NCBI GenBank assembly: GCA_024742705.1
Contig: JANSXZ010000024.1
Span: 1-61,219 of the forward strand
Direction: 5' to 3'
Origin: Paracoccaceae bacterium
Lineage (GTDB): Bacteria; Pseudomonadota; Alphaproteobacteria; Rhodobacterales; Rhodobacteraceae
DNA length: 61,219 nucleotides
Shown: one piece after another, positions 38,446 through 47,167 of the stretch
Position numbering within the stretch: the first letter of the stretch is position 1
Layout of the letters: each line of letters opens with the position of its first letter
The notes under the pieces: model-generated
Database searches by the model: none
Seen by the model: only the letters and a program-made list of their open reading frames with translations
What the model was told of the DNA's origin: nothing
Made by a program: the position numbers and the translations under genes

Positions 38446-39446
38446 TGCGATCTGATCCGCGACAGGGTTTCGGGGCAAGGCGGCGGCAGCGCGTCCGACA
38501 GAAGGTCGGCGACCGGCGCGAGGGCGGGATCCGACAGCCCGCGCGTCACGTGCCGCCAGACGCGCGGGATCAGGTCGACATAGTGCGGCTTGCCATAATC
38601 CGTGCAGAGACGCGCAAAAACCCCGAGGATGCGCAGATTGCGCTGCACCCCCAGCACCGCATAGGCGGTGCGGAAGGCGCCGGGATCCATCCGGGTTGCG
38701 GTTATGTAGCGTTCGATCATCTCGGTTTCGATCTGCGCCGGCACGTCGCGCCGCGCGTCCTGCAAGAGGCTGACCAGATCGTAGGCCGGATGGCCCTGCA
38801 TGGCGTCCTGGAAATCCAGCAACCCGACCCGCGCGACGCCTTCCCTCTCGGGCAGCCACAGCAGGTTCTCGGCATGATAGTCGCGCTGGATCAGAACCCC
38901 GGCGGGGGCGGCGGCCTGTTGCAGGATCGCTGCGAAACGATCGGTGAAAGCCGCGCGCAGGGCAGGATCATCGGGGCGCAGGATCGCGCGGTACTTGTCC
39001 AGCGCCAACGCGGCCAGGTCGGTCATCCGGGGTGCGTCATAGGCCTGCAGGGCCTCGGGCGGCGGATGGCGGTGCAGATGCACCAGAACGTCGGTCGCCG
39101 CGCGGTAAAGCGTCGGCTCGAGGTCGGGCCGGGCCACGACAACCCGCGCGAACAGCGCATCGCCCAGATCCTCGATCAGCAGGAAACCGTTTTCGGGATC
39201 GGCTGCCATGACTTGCGGCGCCGACAGCCCGATGCCCGACAGATGCCGCGCGATGGCCAGAAACGGGCGCACGTCCTCGCCGCGGCTGGCCGGGGCATCC
39301 ATCAGCACCGCGCTTGCACCGGTTTCGCGCGCCGTCAGCCTTTCGTATCGCCGGTTTGACGCATCCCCGGCCAGCGCCGCCCGCGTGGCCCCGGCCCAGC
39401 CCGCCTTGTCCAGAAACGCCGCCGCCAGATCCCCGCGCCCGGTCAT
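38424..39446 (-). CDS. amgK: AmgK-type sugar kinase (aminoglycoside phosphotransferase fold)
   Basis: A 340-residue kinase: GDASNRRYERL glycine loop, IQRDYHAENLLWL catalytic loop and LLDFQDAMQGHPAYDL metal-binding loop. AmgK phosphorylates MurNAc and GlcNAc at the anomeric carbon in the peptidoglycan recycling route. Its overlap with murU and its place after tsaE are typical of alphaproteobacteria. The name rests on gene order plus the kinase motifs. Confidence 0.87.
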   Translation of the reverse strand: MTGRGDLAAAFLDKAGWAGATRAALAGDASNRRYERLTARETGASAVLMDAPASRGEDVRPFLAIARHLSGIGLSAPQVMAADPENGFLLIEDLGDALFARVVVARPDLEPTLYRAATDVLVHLHRHPPPEALQAYDAPRMTDLAALALDKYRAILRPDDPALRAAFTDRFAAILQQAAAPAGVLIQRDYHAENLLWLPEREGVARVGLLDFQDAMQGHPAYDLVSLLQDARRDVPAQIETEMIERYITATRMDPGAFRTAYAVLGVQRNLRILGVFARLCTDYGKPHYVDLIPRVWRHVTRGLSDPALAPVADLLSDALPPPCPETLSRIRSQCNAPRP

Positions 39447-39916
39447 GTCAGTGCCTCCAGTAGGTGCGGCCAGCGCGCATCCACGGCTTGCAGTCCGATG
39501 TGCCGCGCGCCGGCATCGTCCGGGTCGGGCGACAGCGTCACGGTCAGCGCGTCATCGGGCGCCAGATCGCCCAGACGGTCGGGCCATTCGATCAGGCAGA
39601 TGGCGGTGCCGAAGGCATCGATCAGGCCCAATTCGTCGATCTCCGCCGTGTCAGTCAGGCGATAGAGATCGGCATGCCAAAGCTCGCCCATCCGGGTGTC
39701 GTAGGTCTGGACCAGGGTGAAGGTGGGCGATGGCACATCTTCGGGAACCCGAAGCAGCGATCCGATCAACGCGCGGGCGAAATGCGTCTTGCCGGCGCCG
39801 ATGGGCCCCGACAGCAAAACCGTATCGCCGGCCAGCAGACACAAGCCCAGACGGCGCGCCAGATCGGCGGTTTCGGCTTCGGACAGGCTGTGGAAAATCG
39901 TTGCTGGCGGGGTCAT
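39443..39916 (-). CDS. tsaE: tRNA threonylcarbamoyladenosine biosynthesis ATPase TsaE
   Basis: A 157-residue ATPase with Walker A GPIGAGKT at 37-44, SPTFTLVQTY and the HADLYRL and LIEWPDRL motifs of TsaE. It works with TsaD (also in this window, 50342-51436) and TsaB in t6A37 modification of tRNA. The start at 39916 is chosen from the conserved N-terminus. It overlaps amgK as ATGA and is the first gene of the operon running to trxA. Confidence 0.94.
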   Translation of the reverse strand: MTPPATIFHSLSEAETADLARRLGLCLLAGDTVLLSGPIGAGKTHFARALIGSLLRVPEDVPSPTFTLVQTYDTRMGELWHADLYRLTDTAEIDELGLIDAFGTAICLIEWPDRLGDLAPDDALTVTLSPDPDDAGARHIGLQAVDARWPHLLEALT

Positions 39917-39947
39917 GGCGGCACAATGACGGGCCGCGCCGCGAGGT

Positions 39948-41495
39948 TCAAGCCATGCTGTGCTGTGCCTGTGCGCGCGGCGGCTCGCGGGCGGCACGCG
40001 GGCAGCGGAACCGCAGCATCGTGGCACCGTTGCGGATCGGCTGAACCAGGCATTCGATGGGCCGGCCAGAGCGATCGACCACCCGCGCGCCCCAGTCGCT
40101 GCGGTTTTCGTGGCTGAGCACGAAATCGCGCAGATCGCCCCAGAACGGGCTGGGCGCGCATTGCGCCTGCCATTTGCGGATGGCATCGACGACCGATACC
40201 TCGGCGAAACCGCCGTCGGGGTCGATCTGCCACATATCGCGAAACGCCAGATTGCTGAGCGTCATGACACCGTTCGAAGCGAACACGGCGATCGCTTCGT
40301 CCAGATGATCGAGGATCGACTGGCTAAGCTCAAGATCGTCGCGGAACCGCCGTGTCAGCGATACCTCGGCGGTGATATCTTCGAACAGGAAAGCCACTGC
40401 GCCGTCGGGGTGGGGCCGGCCGCTGACGCGGTAGGTGCAGCCCGAGGGCAACGTCCAGGTGTCGACATAGCTGCCATCGGCGGCAGCGGCGACCAGATCG
40501 GCCAGCTGGTCGCGCCAAGTGCCATAGTTCTTGGGCTCGGGCATCATCCGGTTGTCGCGCAGCTTGTCGAAGAACGACAAGAGGTTGGGGCGAGCGCTGA
40601 GAAACTCGGCCGGCAGCGCGGTCAGGTCGATCAGCGCGGGATTGAACAGCGCCAACTGGCGGCTGCGGTCGAAGATCGCAAGGCCGATGGAAAGCTGCGC
40701 GAAGGTCTTGGCGAGGGTCTGCACGAAATTGCGTTGGGCGGTTTCGGCCATGACCACGGCGTTCACATCGACCGCGCTGAACTGGCGGATATCGTCGAAT
40801 CGGGTGATGGTGACATCGTACCAGAGGAACTTGCCCCCGGCCGCGAGCGAACACCGCACCTTGCTGCCCGACGGCTTTTCGTCGAGCGCGGACTGGAACA
40901 GCCGCTTGTCGGGATCGGGTTCGGCCGCGCGCAGCTGAATGCACAGCCGCCGGTAGGCCGCGTTGTACCACACCAGGCGCCCGTCGGAATCGATCTGCCA
41001 GACCGGATAGGGGGTGCCTTCGGTTACGCGGCGCAGCCGGTCAAGCTCGGTCTCCATCACCCGCAGCCGGTGCAGGTTCAGGCCGCCGGGCAGGCCAGAG
41101 GCGGGGGCCGGGCGCAGTTCAATGCGGGTGATGCCGCCGGTACACTCGGCGGTCAGCTCTTCGGCGTCGCGCGATGCGTCGGCGGGAACAACGACCGGCC
41201 CCAGATCGCATATCGCGGCGGGGTCGTCGGGCAGTTCGGGAAACCGCGACCGCAGCGTGGCGCAGACGGCGCCCCAGTCATGGCCATCGGGAACCCGGCC
41301 GCGCGCCGCCGGCGTCGCCTCGATCAGATGCGCGCCATCGAACAGCCAGACCACCGCACGCGGCGGCGCGCCGCTGACCGGCATTCGGCCGGCACAACGA
41401 TCGATAACCGGCAAAACCCACCTGAGCGTGACGCCGACAGCGGCGCCACACAACAGGACCAGCAGCGCCCACTGCCATACCTGCGAATCCAACAT
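39948..41495 (-). CDS. Membrane-anchored PAS-domain sensory protein without a kinase domain
   Basis: A 515-residue protein with an N-terminal membrane segment (WQWALLVLLCGAAVGVTLRWVL) and three PAS-like regions: about 155-265 (GTPYPVWQIDSDGRLVWYNAAYRRLC), about 270-385 (LSIGLAIFDRSRQLALFNPALIDL, ending in VAFLFEDITAEVSL) and about 390-490 (LDEAIAVFASNGVMTLSNLAFRDMW). No histidine kinase, GGDEF or EAL domain follows, so its output is unclear. It sits between tsaE and regB on the same strand; a CtrA-like site is 41 bases upstream. Confidence 0.85.
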   Translation of the reverse strand: MLDSQVWQWALLVLLCGAAVGVTLRWVLPVIDRCAGRMPVSGAPPRAVVWLFDGAHLIEATPAARGRVPDGHDWGAVCATLRSRFPELPDDPAAICDLGPVVVPADASRDAEELTAECTGGITRIELRPAPASGLPGGLNLHRLRVMETELDRLRRVTEGTPYPVWQIDSDGRLVWYNAAYRRLCIQLRAAEPDPDKRLFQSALDEKPSGSKVRCSLAAGGKFLWYDVTITRFDDIRQFSAVDVNAVVMAETAQRNFVQTLAKTFAQLSIGLAIFDRSRQLALFNPALIDLTALPAEFLSARPNLLSFFDKLRDNRMMPEPKNYGTWRDQLADLVAAAADGSYVDTWTLPSGCTYRVSGRPHPDGAVAFLFEDITAEVSLTRRFRDDLELSQSILDHLDEAIAVFASNGVMTLSNLAFRDMWQIDPDGGFAEVSVVDAIRKWQAQCAPSPFWGDLRDFVLSHENRSDWGARVVDRSGRPIECLVQPIRNGATMLRFRCPRAAREPPRAQAQHSMA

Positions 41496-41535
41496 GTCCG
41501 TCTCCCAACTCGGGAGTCAGATTCATCAGGAATGG

Positions 41536-41550
41536 TTAAGCAGGTGTTAA
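41536..41550 (-). promoter_or_regulatory. CtrA-like site (TTAA-N7-TTAA) upstream of the PAS gene
   Basis: TTAA at 41536-41539 and TTAA at 41547-41550 are exactly 7 bases apart, the full CtrA consensus half-site pair, in a 77-base gap between the PAS gene start and the regB stop. It suggests that the PAS protein belongs to the CtrA regulon, which in Rhodobacterales governs motility and related traits. Confidence 0.5.
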
Positions 41551-41572
41551 CCGCGCATGACACAAGTAAGGT

Positions 41573-42970
41573 TTACACCTCGATGGGACGGTTTGACCCA
41601 AGCGGTTCGCTGTTTTCGCCTGTCATCGCGTCGATTTTCTCGCGCGGCCAGACCACTTCGACGATGGCGCCGCGTCGCTCCTTGTCGGGCGACAGGTTCT
41701 GGTAGGGGTCGGATCCGTTGGCAAAGTTCAGCTCGGCGCCCGACCGTTCCAGAAGGGTCTTGGCGATGAACAGGCCCAGACCCATGCCTTCGTATTCCGG
41801 TCTCTGCCGGCGTTCGCCTTCGGATTTACGGCGGCGCACGAAGGGATCGCCGATGCGCCCGAACAGATGCGGTGGAAACCCGCGGCCGTCGTCGAGAATA
41901 CGCACCGAAATGATGTCGTCGGTCCACATCGCCTCGACCCAGATGTTGGCGCGGGCAAAATCCACGGCGTTCTGGATCAGGTTGCGCAGGCCGTGGATCA
42001 CCTCGGGTTTGCGCAGGATCGTCGGCTGCTGCAAGCGCCCGCCAGAGCCGGGGCCCTCTTCGAAATGGATCGTCTTGCCACGGTTCATGTGCGGCGCGGC
42101 GGCCTCGTTGACGACAGTGCTCAGCGGGGCGCGGCGCAGGTGCAGGTCGTCCTTGCCGGCCTGTCCCATGTCGCGCAGGATATCGCGGCACCGGTCGGCC
42201 TGATCACGGATCAGGCGGGCGTCGTCCTGAAGTTCGGGAAAGCGTTCAAGCTCTTCTATCAGTTCGCTGCTGGCCAGTTTGATCGTCGCCAGGGGTGTGC
42301 CCATCTCGTGAGCGGCGGCGGCGACCACGCCGCCCAGATCGGTCAGCTTCTGTTCGCGGGCCAAGGCCATCTGGGTGGCGGCGAGAGCATCGGACATGGA
42401 ATGGATTTCCGAACTGACCCGCCGCGAATAGGCCCCCATGAAGGCCGTCGCTATGACGATGGCCAGCCAGTTGCCGAAAACGAAGATATCGGGAATACGC
42501 AGGACAAAACCCTGTTCGGTGCGCAACGGCAGGTGATATCCGGCCAGAAGCGTGACCAGAACGATCGCCGTGGACCCGATCAGAAGCGTCGATCCGAGCC
42601 GCATGACAGTGGCCGAGATCGTCACCGGGCCGAGCAGAAGAAGCGCGAAGGGGTTGTGCAGACCGCCCGTGAGATACAGCAGGAACGACAGTTGCAGCAG
42701 GTCGAACAGGACCATCAGGAAGTTTTCGGATTCCGACAGGCGCTTGTTCTCGGGGAAAACGAAGATCGCGATCAGGTTGCCGATGACCGACACGCCCACC
42801 GCCAGGTAGCACAGCCCCAGTTCGAGTTGCAGGTTGTAGAGCTGCTGGGCAACGGTGATCGCCGTAAGCTGACCGGCAATGGCGACCCAGCGCAGAAAGA
42901 TCAGCGTGCGCAGGCGGATCCAGTTACTGCGGGTCTGACCGCTGAGAATGCTCGGGTTGGAATTGGTCAT
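41573..42970 (-). CDS. regB: Redox-sensing histidine kinase RegB/PrrB
   Basis: A 465-residue membrane kinase that senses the quinone pool and oxygen and phosphorylates RegA. Six membrane segments cover about residues 20-185. GGLHNPF at 102-108 is the ubiquinone-binding heptapeptide, H221 in AAHEMGTPLATIKL is the phosphorylation site, C261 in QADRCRDIL matches the redox-active cysteine of R. capsulatus RegB, and N- and G-boxes follow. The H-box reads HEMGTPL where HELGTPL is usual. The start at 42970 gives the known N-terminus. Divergent from senC and regA across about 100 bases. Confidence 0.95.
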   Translation of the reverse strand: MTNSNPSILSGQTRSNWIRLRTLIFLRWVAIAGQLTAITVAQQLYNLQLELGLCYLAVGVSVIGNLIAIFVFPENKRLSESENFLMVLFDLLQLSFLLYLTGGLHNPFALLLLGPVTISATVMRLGSTLLIGSTAIVLVTLLAGYHLPLRTEQGFVLRIPDIFVFGNWLAIVIATAFMGAYSRRVSSEIHSMSDALAATQMALAREQKLTDLGGVVAAAAHEMGTPLATIKLASSELIEELERFPELQDDARLIRDQADRCRDILRDMGQAGKDDLHLRRAPLSTVVNEAAAPHMNRGKTIHFEEGPGSGGRLQQPTILRKPEVIHGLRNLIQNAVDFARANIWVEAMWTDDIISVRILDDGRGFPPHLFGRIGDPFVRRRKSEGERRQRPEYEGMGLGLFIAKTLLERSGAELNFANGSDPYQNLSPDKERRGAIVEVVWPREKIDAMTGENSEPLGSNRPIEV

Positions 42971-43071
42971 GAAATTCCTAAATCGGTTGCAAAGGCGCGT
43001 GCCGGTGTTACCACCTTCGCCGTGTCTGCCAGAGGCCCGTGCCGGGCCACATTTCCAGGGAGCATATGCCG

Positions 43072-43692
43072 ATGAAGCCCGCAATTGCCATAGCATCCGT
43101 CGTCGTTGCCACCGCCGCGCTGGGCGGCGCGTGGATCGGCATGCGCATGGCCGGCCCGGACGATCCGTTCGCGCCCTGCCGCACCACCCAGATCGCCGGA
43201 GGCGGTGGCCAGATCGGCGGACCTTTCGAATTGATCGACAGCGCCGGGCGCACCGTCACCGATGTGGATGTGATCACCGGGCCCAGCCTGATCTACTTTG
43301 GCTATACATTCTGCCCGGATGTCTGCCCCCTGGACGTGGCGCGCAACGCGCTGACCGTCGATGTTCTGGAAGAACAGGGCCTGACCGTGACACCGGTTTT
43401 CATCAGCGTCGATCCCGCGCGCGACACGCCGGCTGTGGTCGGGGATTTCGCGGCCAACCTGCATGAGAACATGATCGGGCTGACCGGATCGCCCGAGCAG
43501 ATCAAGGCCGCCAGCGCCGCTTACAAGACCTACTACAAGGCCCACCCGGCGGAGGATGAATACTACCTGGTCGATCATTCCACCTTCAGCTACCTGGTGT
43601 TTCCCGAACATGGTTTCGTCGAGTTTTTCCGGCGTGATCTGGAACCCGAGGCGATGGCTGAAAAGATCGCCTGCTTTATCGATAACGCATGA
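43072..43692 (+). CDS. senC: SCO1/SenC/PrrC copper chaperone
   Basis: A 206-residue membrane-anchored periplasmic protein with an N-terminal hydrophobic anchor (AIASVVVATAALGGAWIG), the copper-binding C81-x3-C85 motif (FCPDVCP) and H169 (VDHSTFSYLVF). It delivers copper to cytochrome oxidase and is placed between regB and regA exactly as in Rhodobacter. The start at 43072 is chosen because its CAGGGAG site is well spaced; an ATG at 43066 sits too close to it. Confidence 0.93.
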   Translation: MKPAIAIASVVVATAALGGAWIGMRMAGPDDPFAPCRTTQIAGGGGQIGGPFELIDSAGRTVTDVDVITGPSLIYFGYTFCPDVCPLDVARNALTVDVLEEQGLTVTPVFISVDPARDTPAVVGDFAANLHENMIGLTGSPEQIKAASAAYKTYYKAHPAEDEYYLVDHSTFSYLVFPEHGFVEFFRRDLEPEAMAEKIACFIDNA

Positions 43693-43772
43693 GCGATCAG
43701 AGGTTTGACTTTGCCGGATCGGCAGGCATACTCGCCCCAACAACAAGAAAAAATGCCATTGGGAGAAGATGA

Positions 43773-44327
43773 ATGCTCGACAAAGTCGTGCCGGATATTG
43801 GTCCGGACAAGACATTGCTTCTGGTCGACGATGACGAGCCGTTCCTGCGGCGTCTGGCCAAGGCGATGGAAAAGCGCGGCTTTGAGATCGAGACGGCGGG
43901 TTCTGTCGCGGCGGGGCGTGCGATCGCCACCGCGCGGCCACCGGCCTATGCGGTGATCGATCTGCGGCTGGAGGATGGCAACGGGCTGGACGTGGTCGAG
44001 GTGTTGCGCGACCGTCGCCCTGACAGCCGGGTGGTGGTGCTGACGGGCTATGGGGCGATCGCGACGGCGGTGGCCGCGGTGAAGATCGGGGCGACGGATT
44101 ATCTTTCGAAACCCGCGGATGCGACCGATATCACCAATGCGCTGCTGGCCAATCAGGATTGCCTGCCGGAGCCCCCGGAAAACCCGATGAGCGCGGACAG
44201 GGTGCGTTGGGAGCACATCCAGCGCGTTTACGAACTGTGCGACCGCAACGTCAGCGAAACCGCCCGCCGGCTGAACATGCACCGGCGGACCTTGCAGCGC
44301 ATACTGGCAAAGCGCAGTCCGCGGTAG
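43773..44327 (+). CDS. regA: Redox response regulator RegA/PrrA
   Basis: A 184-residue response regulator, the same length as Rhodobacter RegA. The receiver domain has VDDDEPF, phospho-acceptor D63 (AVIDLRLEDG), T in LTGYG and K in LSKPA. A proline linker leads to a Fis-type helix-turn-helix (NVSETARRLNMHRRTLQRILAKRSPR). It controls photosynthesis, respiration, carbon and nitrogen fixation genes in relatives. Confidence 0.96.
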   Translation: MLDKVVPDIGPDKTLLLVDDDEPFLRRLAKAMEKRGFEIETAGSVAAGRAIATARPPAYAVIDLRLEDGNGLDVVEVLRDRRPDSRVVVLTGYGAIATAVAAVKIGATDYLSKPADATDITNALLANQDCLPEPPENPMSADRVRWEHIQRVYELCDRNVSETARRLNMHRRTLQRILAKRSPR

Positions 44328-44334
44328 GCGTGGG

Positions 44335-44352
44335 CCGGGGGCCAGCCCCCGG
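44335..44352 (+). terminator. Palindromic terminator-like element after regA
   Basis: CCGGGGGC (44335-44342) and GCCCCCGG (44345-44352) pair and are followed by ACCCCCGGGATATTT. This arrangement recurs in many Rhodobacterales genomes as an intergenic palindrome, seen here after the regA stop. Confidence 0.5.
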
Positions 44353-44391
44353 ACCCCCGGGATATTTGGGGCGAGTGGAAAGCCGGAGTGG

Positions 44392-44877
44392 TCAAAGATC
44401 GTAGCGTTTGCTGATCTTGTCGACGCGGAGCCCGTTTCCGAGAACCACATCCTTGTCGCGGTGCCAGGGCCGGAAGCCACGCGACTGGTAATAGATAAGC
44501 CCGCCGGCGTTGTCGGCGCGAATGGTGGCATTGAGCCAGGCGTAGCCGAGTCTGCGCGCGGCGGATTCGGTGGCCTGAAAGAGCGCCGAGCCGATGCCCA
44601 GCCGGGTCTGGCCCTCGCGCACGAAGGTGGCGATATCGGCCGCTTCCGGCGGCAGATCGCGATGCGGACCGATCCATTGAAAACCTTGTACCGTGTCTTC
44701 GCTGTCGGTGGCGACATGCCAGGCTGAACGGCGCGTATCGGCGGCCATCCAGTCGGCCAGATCGGACGCGGCGATCCGGCTGGTGAAGGCGGTGGTGCCG
44801 CCGGTTGCGATGATCGCGTTGAGAAGTTCGGCCATCTCGCGGGTGTCGGTGGGCAGGGCGCGGCGGATCCGGATCAT
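44392..44877 (-). CDS. GNAT-family N-acetyltransferase
   Basis: A 161-residue acetyltransferase: IRRALPTDTREMAELLNAII start and acetyl-CoA loop in TRLGIGSALFQATESAARRLGYAWLNATIRADNAGGLIYYQSRGF. The substrate is unknown. The ATG overlaps the stop of the upstream HD hydrolase gene as ATGA, so the two are co-translated. Confidence 0.87.
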   Translation of the reverse strand: MIRIRRALPTDTREMAELLNAIIATGGTTAFTSRIAASDLADWMAADTRRSAWHVATDSEDTVQGFQWIGPHRDLPPEAADIATFVREGQTRLGIGSALFQATESAARRLGYAWLNATIRADNAGGLIYYQSRGFRPWHRDKDVVLGNGLRVDKISKRYDL

Positions 44878-45470
44878 GCAATCTGCTCCATCAGGTCGGC
44901 ATGGCGCGCGGTGAAGGCGGCGCGGGTTTCTGTCGGTGTGCGCAGAACGATCGCGAGATCCGCGATCGTGGCGGGATCCGGCGCGCCGAAGAAGCGATCG
45001 GCCTCGGCGGTGGAAAAGCCGGCGATGCGGGTTGCTTCCATCCACGCGCTGATGCGATCCGCCTTCTTGATTCGCGTCTTGATCTGGCGGGGGATGTCGG
45101 CGGGCAGCCCGAAGCGCAGGCGGATGGCGGTGGCAAGCCGTTGATCGAGCGCCGCGTATCCCGGCCCGACCGCCGCCTTGACCGGGGAAATCATGTCTCC
45201 GATGACGTATTCGGGGCCATCGTGCAGCAGAGCGGCCAGATGCCAGCGGGCCTGGACGCGCGGCCCGATGCGGCCAAAAATCTCTTCGACCAGCAAGGAA
45301 TGTTCGGCGACGGAATAGGCGAAATCGCCGTGGGTCTGGCCGTTCCAGCGTGCGACGAAGGCCAGGCCGTGGGCGATGTCCTCGATCTCGATGTCGACGG
45401 GCGTTGGATCCAGCAGGTCGAGACGGCGGCCCGACAGCATTCTTTGCCATGCGCGCGCAGGGGTTTTCAT
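44874..45470 (-). CDS. HD-domain hydrolase (YfbR-like 5'-nucleotidase group)
   Basis: A 198-residue HD phosphohydrolase: H57 in SVAEHSLLVEEI, the H83-D84 pair in ALLHDGPEYVIGD, and KKADRISAW for the distal aspartate. The HSL...LLHD...IGD spacing matches YfbR-like dNMP 5'-nucleotidases. The start at 45470 has GGAAAGGAG upstream. It forms a two-gene unit with the GNAT gene. Confidence 0.83.
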   Translation of the reverse strand: MKTPARAWQRMLSGRRLDLLDPTPVDIEIEDIAHGLAFVARWNGQTHGDFAYSVAEHSLLVEEIFGRIGPRVQARWHLAALLHDGPEYVIGDMISPVKAAVGPGYAALDQRLATAIRLRFGLPADIPRQIKTRIKKADRISAWMEATRIAGFSTAEADRFFGAPDPATIADLAIVLRTPTETRAAFTARHADLMEQIA

Positions 45471-45772
45471 GCCAGGCTCCTTTCCGTGCGTGCCGTCGAT
45501 GTGCCGCATCGGAGGCGTCATTTCCACCCCTTTTCCCCGGATCTTCCGAAAGCGCCCGGGTCGTGGGGCCACGGGTCGCCGCGATGCCGGCGGCGGGCAG
45601 CCCGCAGGGCCCGGGCAGGGCGTTTGTGCCGTTCAGGGCGGCGGTTTTGCGCCGGATGACGCAGCGGAAGTGAGAATTGCCGCCATCTGGCGCGGAACCG
45701 TGTCTTTCCTGCGTTGAGCATGGGGCGCTTAATTGCTATGGGCCTGCCAAACCGATCATGAAGGGCGCAGAA
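45471..45772. other. Divergent intergenic region between the HD hydrolase and ahcY
   Basis: No gene is supported in these 302 bases. A weak promoter candidate for ahcY is TTGAGC (45714-45719), a 17-base spacer and TATGGG (45737-45742), about 30 bases before the ahcY ATG. That leaves a leader too short for an aptamer, and I could not match known SAH or SAM riboswitch folds. Confidence 0.4.
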
Positions 45773-47161
45773 ATGGCGAAAGACTATATCGTTAAGAACA
45801 TCGAACTGGCCGCATACGGGCGCAAGGAACTGGACATCGCGGAAACCGAAATGCCGGGTCTGATGGCAGTGCGCGCCGAGTATGGCGAGAGCAAGCCGCT
45901 GACCGGCGCGCGGATCGTCGGATCGCTGCACATGACGATCCAGACCGCTGTTCTGATCGAAACGCTGGTGGCGCTGGGCGCCGATGTGCGTTGGGCCTCG
46001 TGCAACATCTTCTCGACGCAGGACCACGCCGCAGCGGCGATCGCGGCGGGTGGAACCCCGGTCTTTGCGATCAAGGGCCAGTCGCTGGAAGAGCATTGGG
46101 ACTATGTCGACAAGTCGTTCCAGTTCCCCGACGGGCCGAACATGATTCTCGACGATGGCGGCGACGCAACGCTGTACGTTCTGCTGGGCGCGCGCGCCGA
46201 AGCGGGCGAAGAAATCATCCCGGTTCCGACCTCGGAAGAGGAAGAGGTGATCAAGAAGCAGATCGCCAAGCGGATGGCCGAAACGCCCGGCTGGTTCACC
46301 AAGGTGCGTGACCAGATCAAGGGCGTGAGCGAGGAAACCACGACCGGCGTGCACCGTCTGTACGAACTGGTCAAGCAGGGGCAGCTGCCCTTCCCGGCGA
46401 TAAACGTCAACGACAGCGTGACCAAGTCGAAGTTCGACAACAAATATGGCTGCAAGGAATCGCTGGTGGACGGCATCCGCCGTGCGACCGATACCATGAT
46501 GGCCGGCAAGGTTGCCGTGGTCATGGGCTATGGCGATGTGGGCAAGGGCTCGGCGGCGTCGCTGGCTGGTGCGGGCGCGCGCGTCAAGGTGACCGAGGTC
46601 GATCCGATCTGCGCGTTGCAGGCGGCGATGGATGGTTTCGAAGTGGTGCTTCTGGAAGACGTTCTGGCCACGGCCGACATCTTCATCACCACCACCGGCA
46701 ACAAGGACGTGATCCGCATCGAGCACATGCGCGAGATGAAGGACATGGCGATCGTCGGCAACATCGGCCACTTCGACAACGAAATCCAGGTTGCCGCGCT
46801 GAAGAACCACAAGTGGACCAACATCAAGGAACAGGTGGACATGATCGAGATGCCGAACGGCAACCGGTTGATCCTGCTGTCCGAAGGCCGCCTTCTGAAC
46901 CTGGGCAACGCCACCGGCCACCCTTCGTTCGTGATGTCGGCATCCTTCACCAACCAGGTTCTGGCACAGATCGAACTGTGGACCCGGGGCGATCAGTACG
47001 GCAACGACGTGTACATCCTGCCCAAGCATCTGGATGAAAAGGTTGCGCGCCTGCATCTGGATCGCATCGGGGTCAAACTGACCAAGCTTGATCCTGAGCA
47101 GGCGGCATATATCGGTGTTTCGCCGGACGGGCCGTTCAAGCCCGAACACTACCGTTACTGA
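45773..47161 (+). CDS. ahcY: Adenosylhomocysteinase
   Basis: A 462-residue NAD-dependent enzyme that splits S-adenosylhomocysteine to adenosine and homocysteine in the activated methyl cycle. [32 protein letters not shown], the NAD loop GYGDVGKG at 252-259 and the C-terminal KPEHYRY tail are all present. A roughly 40-residue insertion around 145-185 marks the longer bacterial class. The start at 45773 (MAKDYIVKN) is conserved; an upstream in-frame ATG is not. Confidence 0.97.
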   Translation: MAKDYIVKNIELAAYGRKELDIAETEMPGLMAVRAEYGESKPLTGARIVGSLHMTIQTAVLIETLVALGADVRWASCNIFSTQDHAAAAIAAGGTPVFAIKGQSLEEHWDYVDKSFQFPDGPNMILDDGGDATLYVLLGARAEAGEEIIPVPTSEEEEVIKKQIAKRMAETPGWFTKVRDQIKGVSEETTTGVHRLYELVKQGQLPFPAINVNDSVTKSKFDNKYGCKESLVDGIRRATDTMMAGKVAVVMGYGDVGKGSAASLAGAGARVKVTEVDPICALQAAMDGFEVVLLEDVLATADIFITTTGNKDVIRIEHMREMKDMAIVGNIGHFDNEIQVAALKNHKWTNIKEQVDMIEMPNGNRLILLSEGRLLNLGNATGHPSFVMSASFTNQVLAQIELWTRGDQYGNDVYILPKHLDEKVARLHLDRIGVKLTKLDPEQAAYIGVSPDGPFKPEHYRY

Positions 47162-47167
47162 AACGGA

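Noticed and set aside
45660..45772. SAH or SAM riboswitch upstream of ahcY
   Set aside because: No match to known aptamer cores was found by eye, and the best promoter candidate leaves too short a leader. A covariance-model search would settle it.
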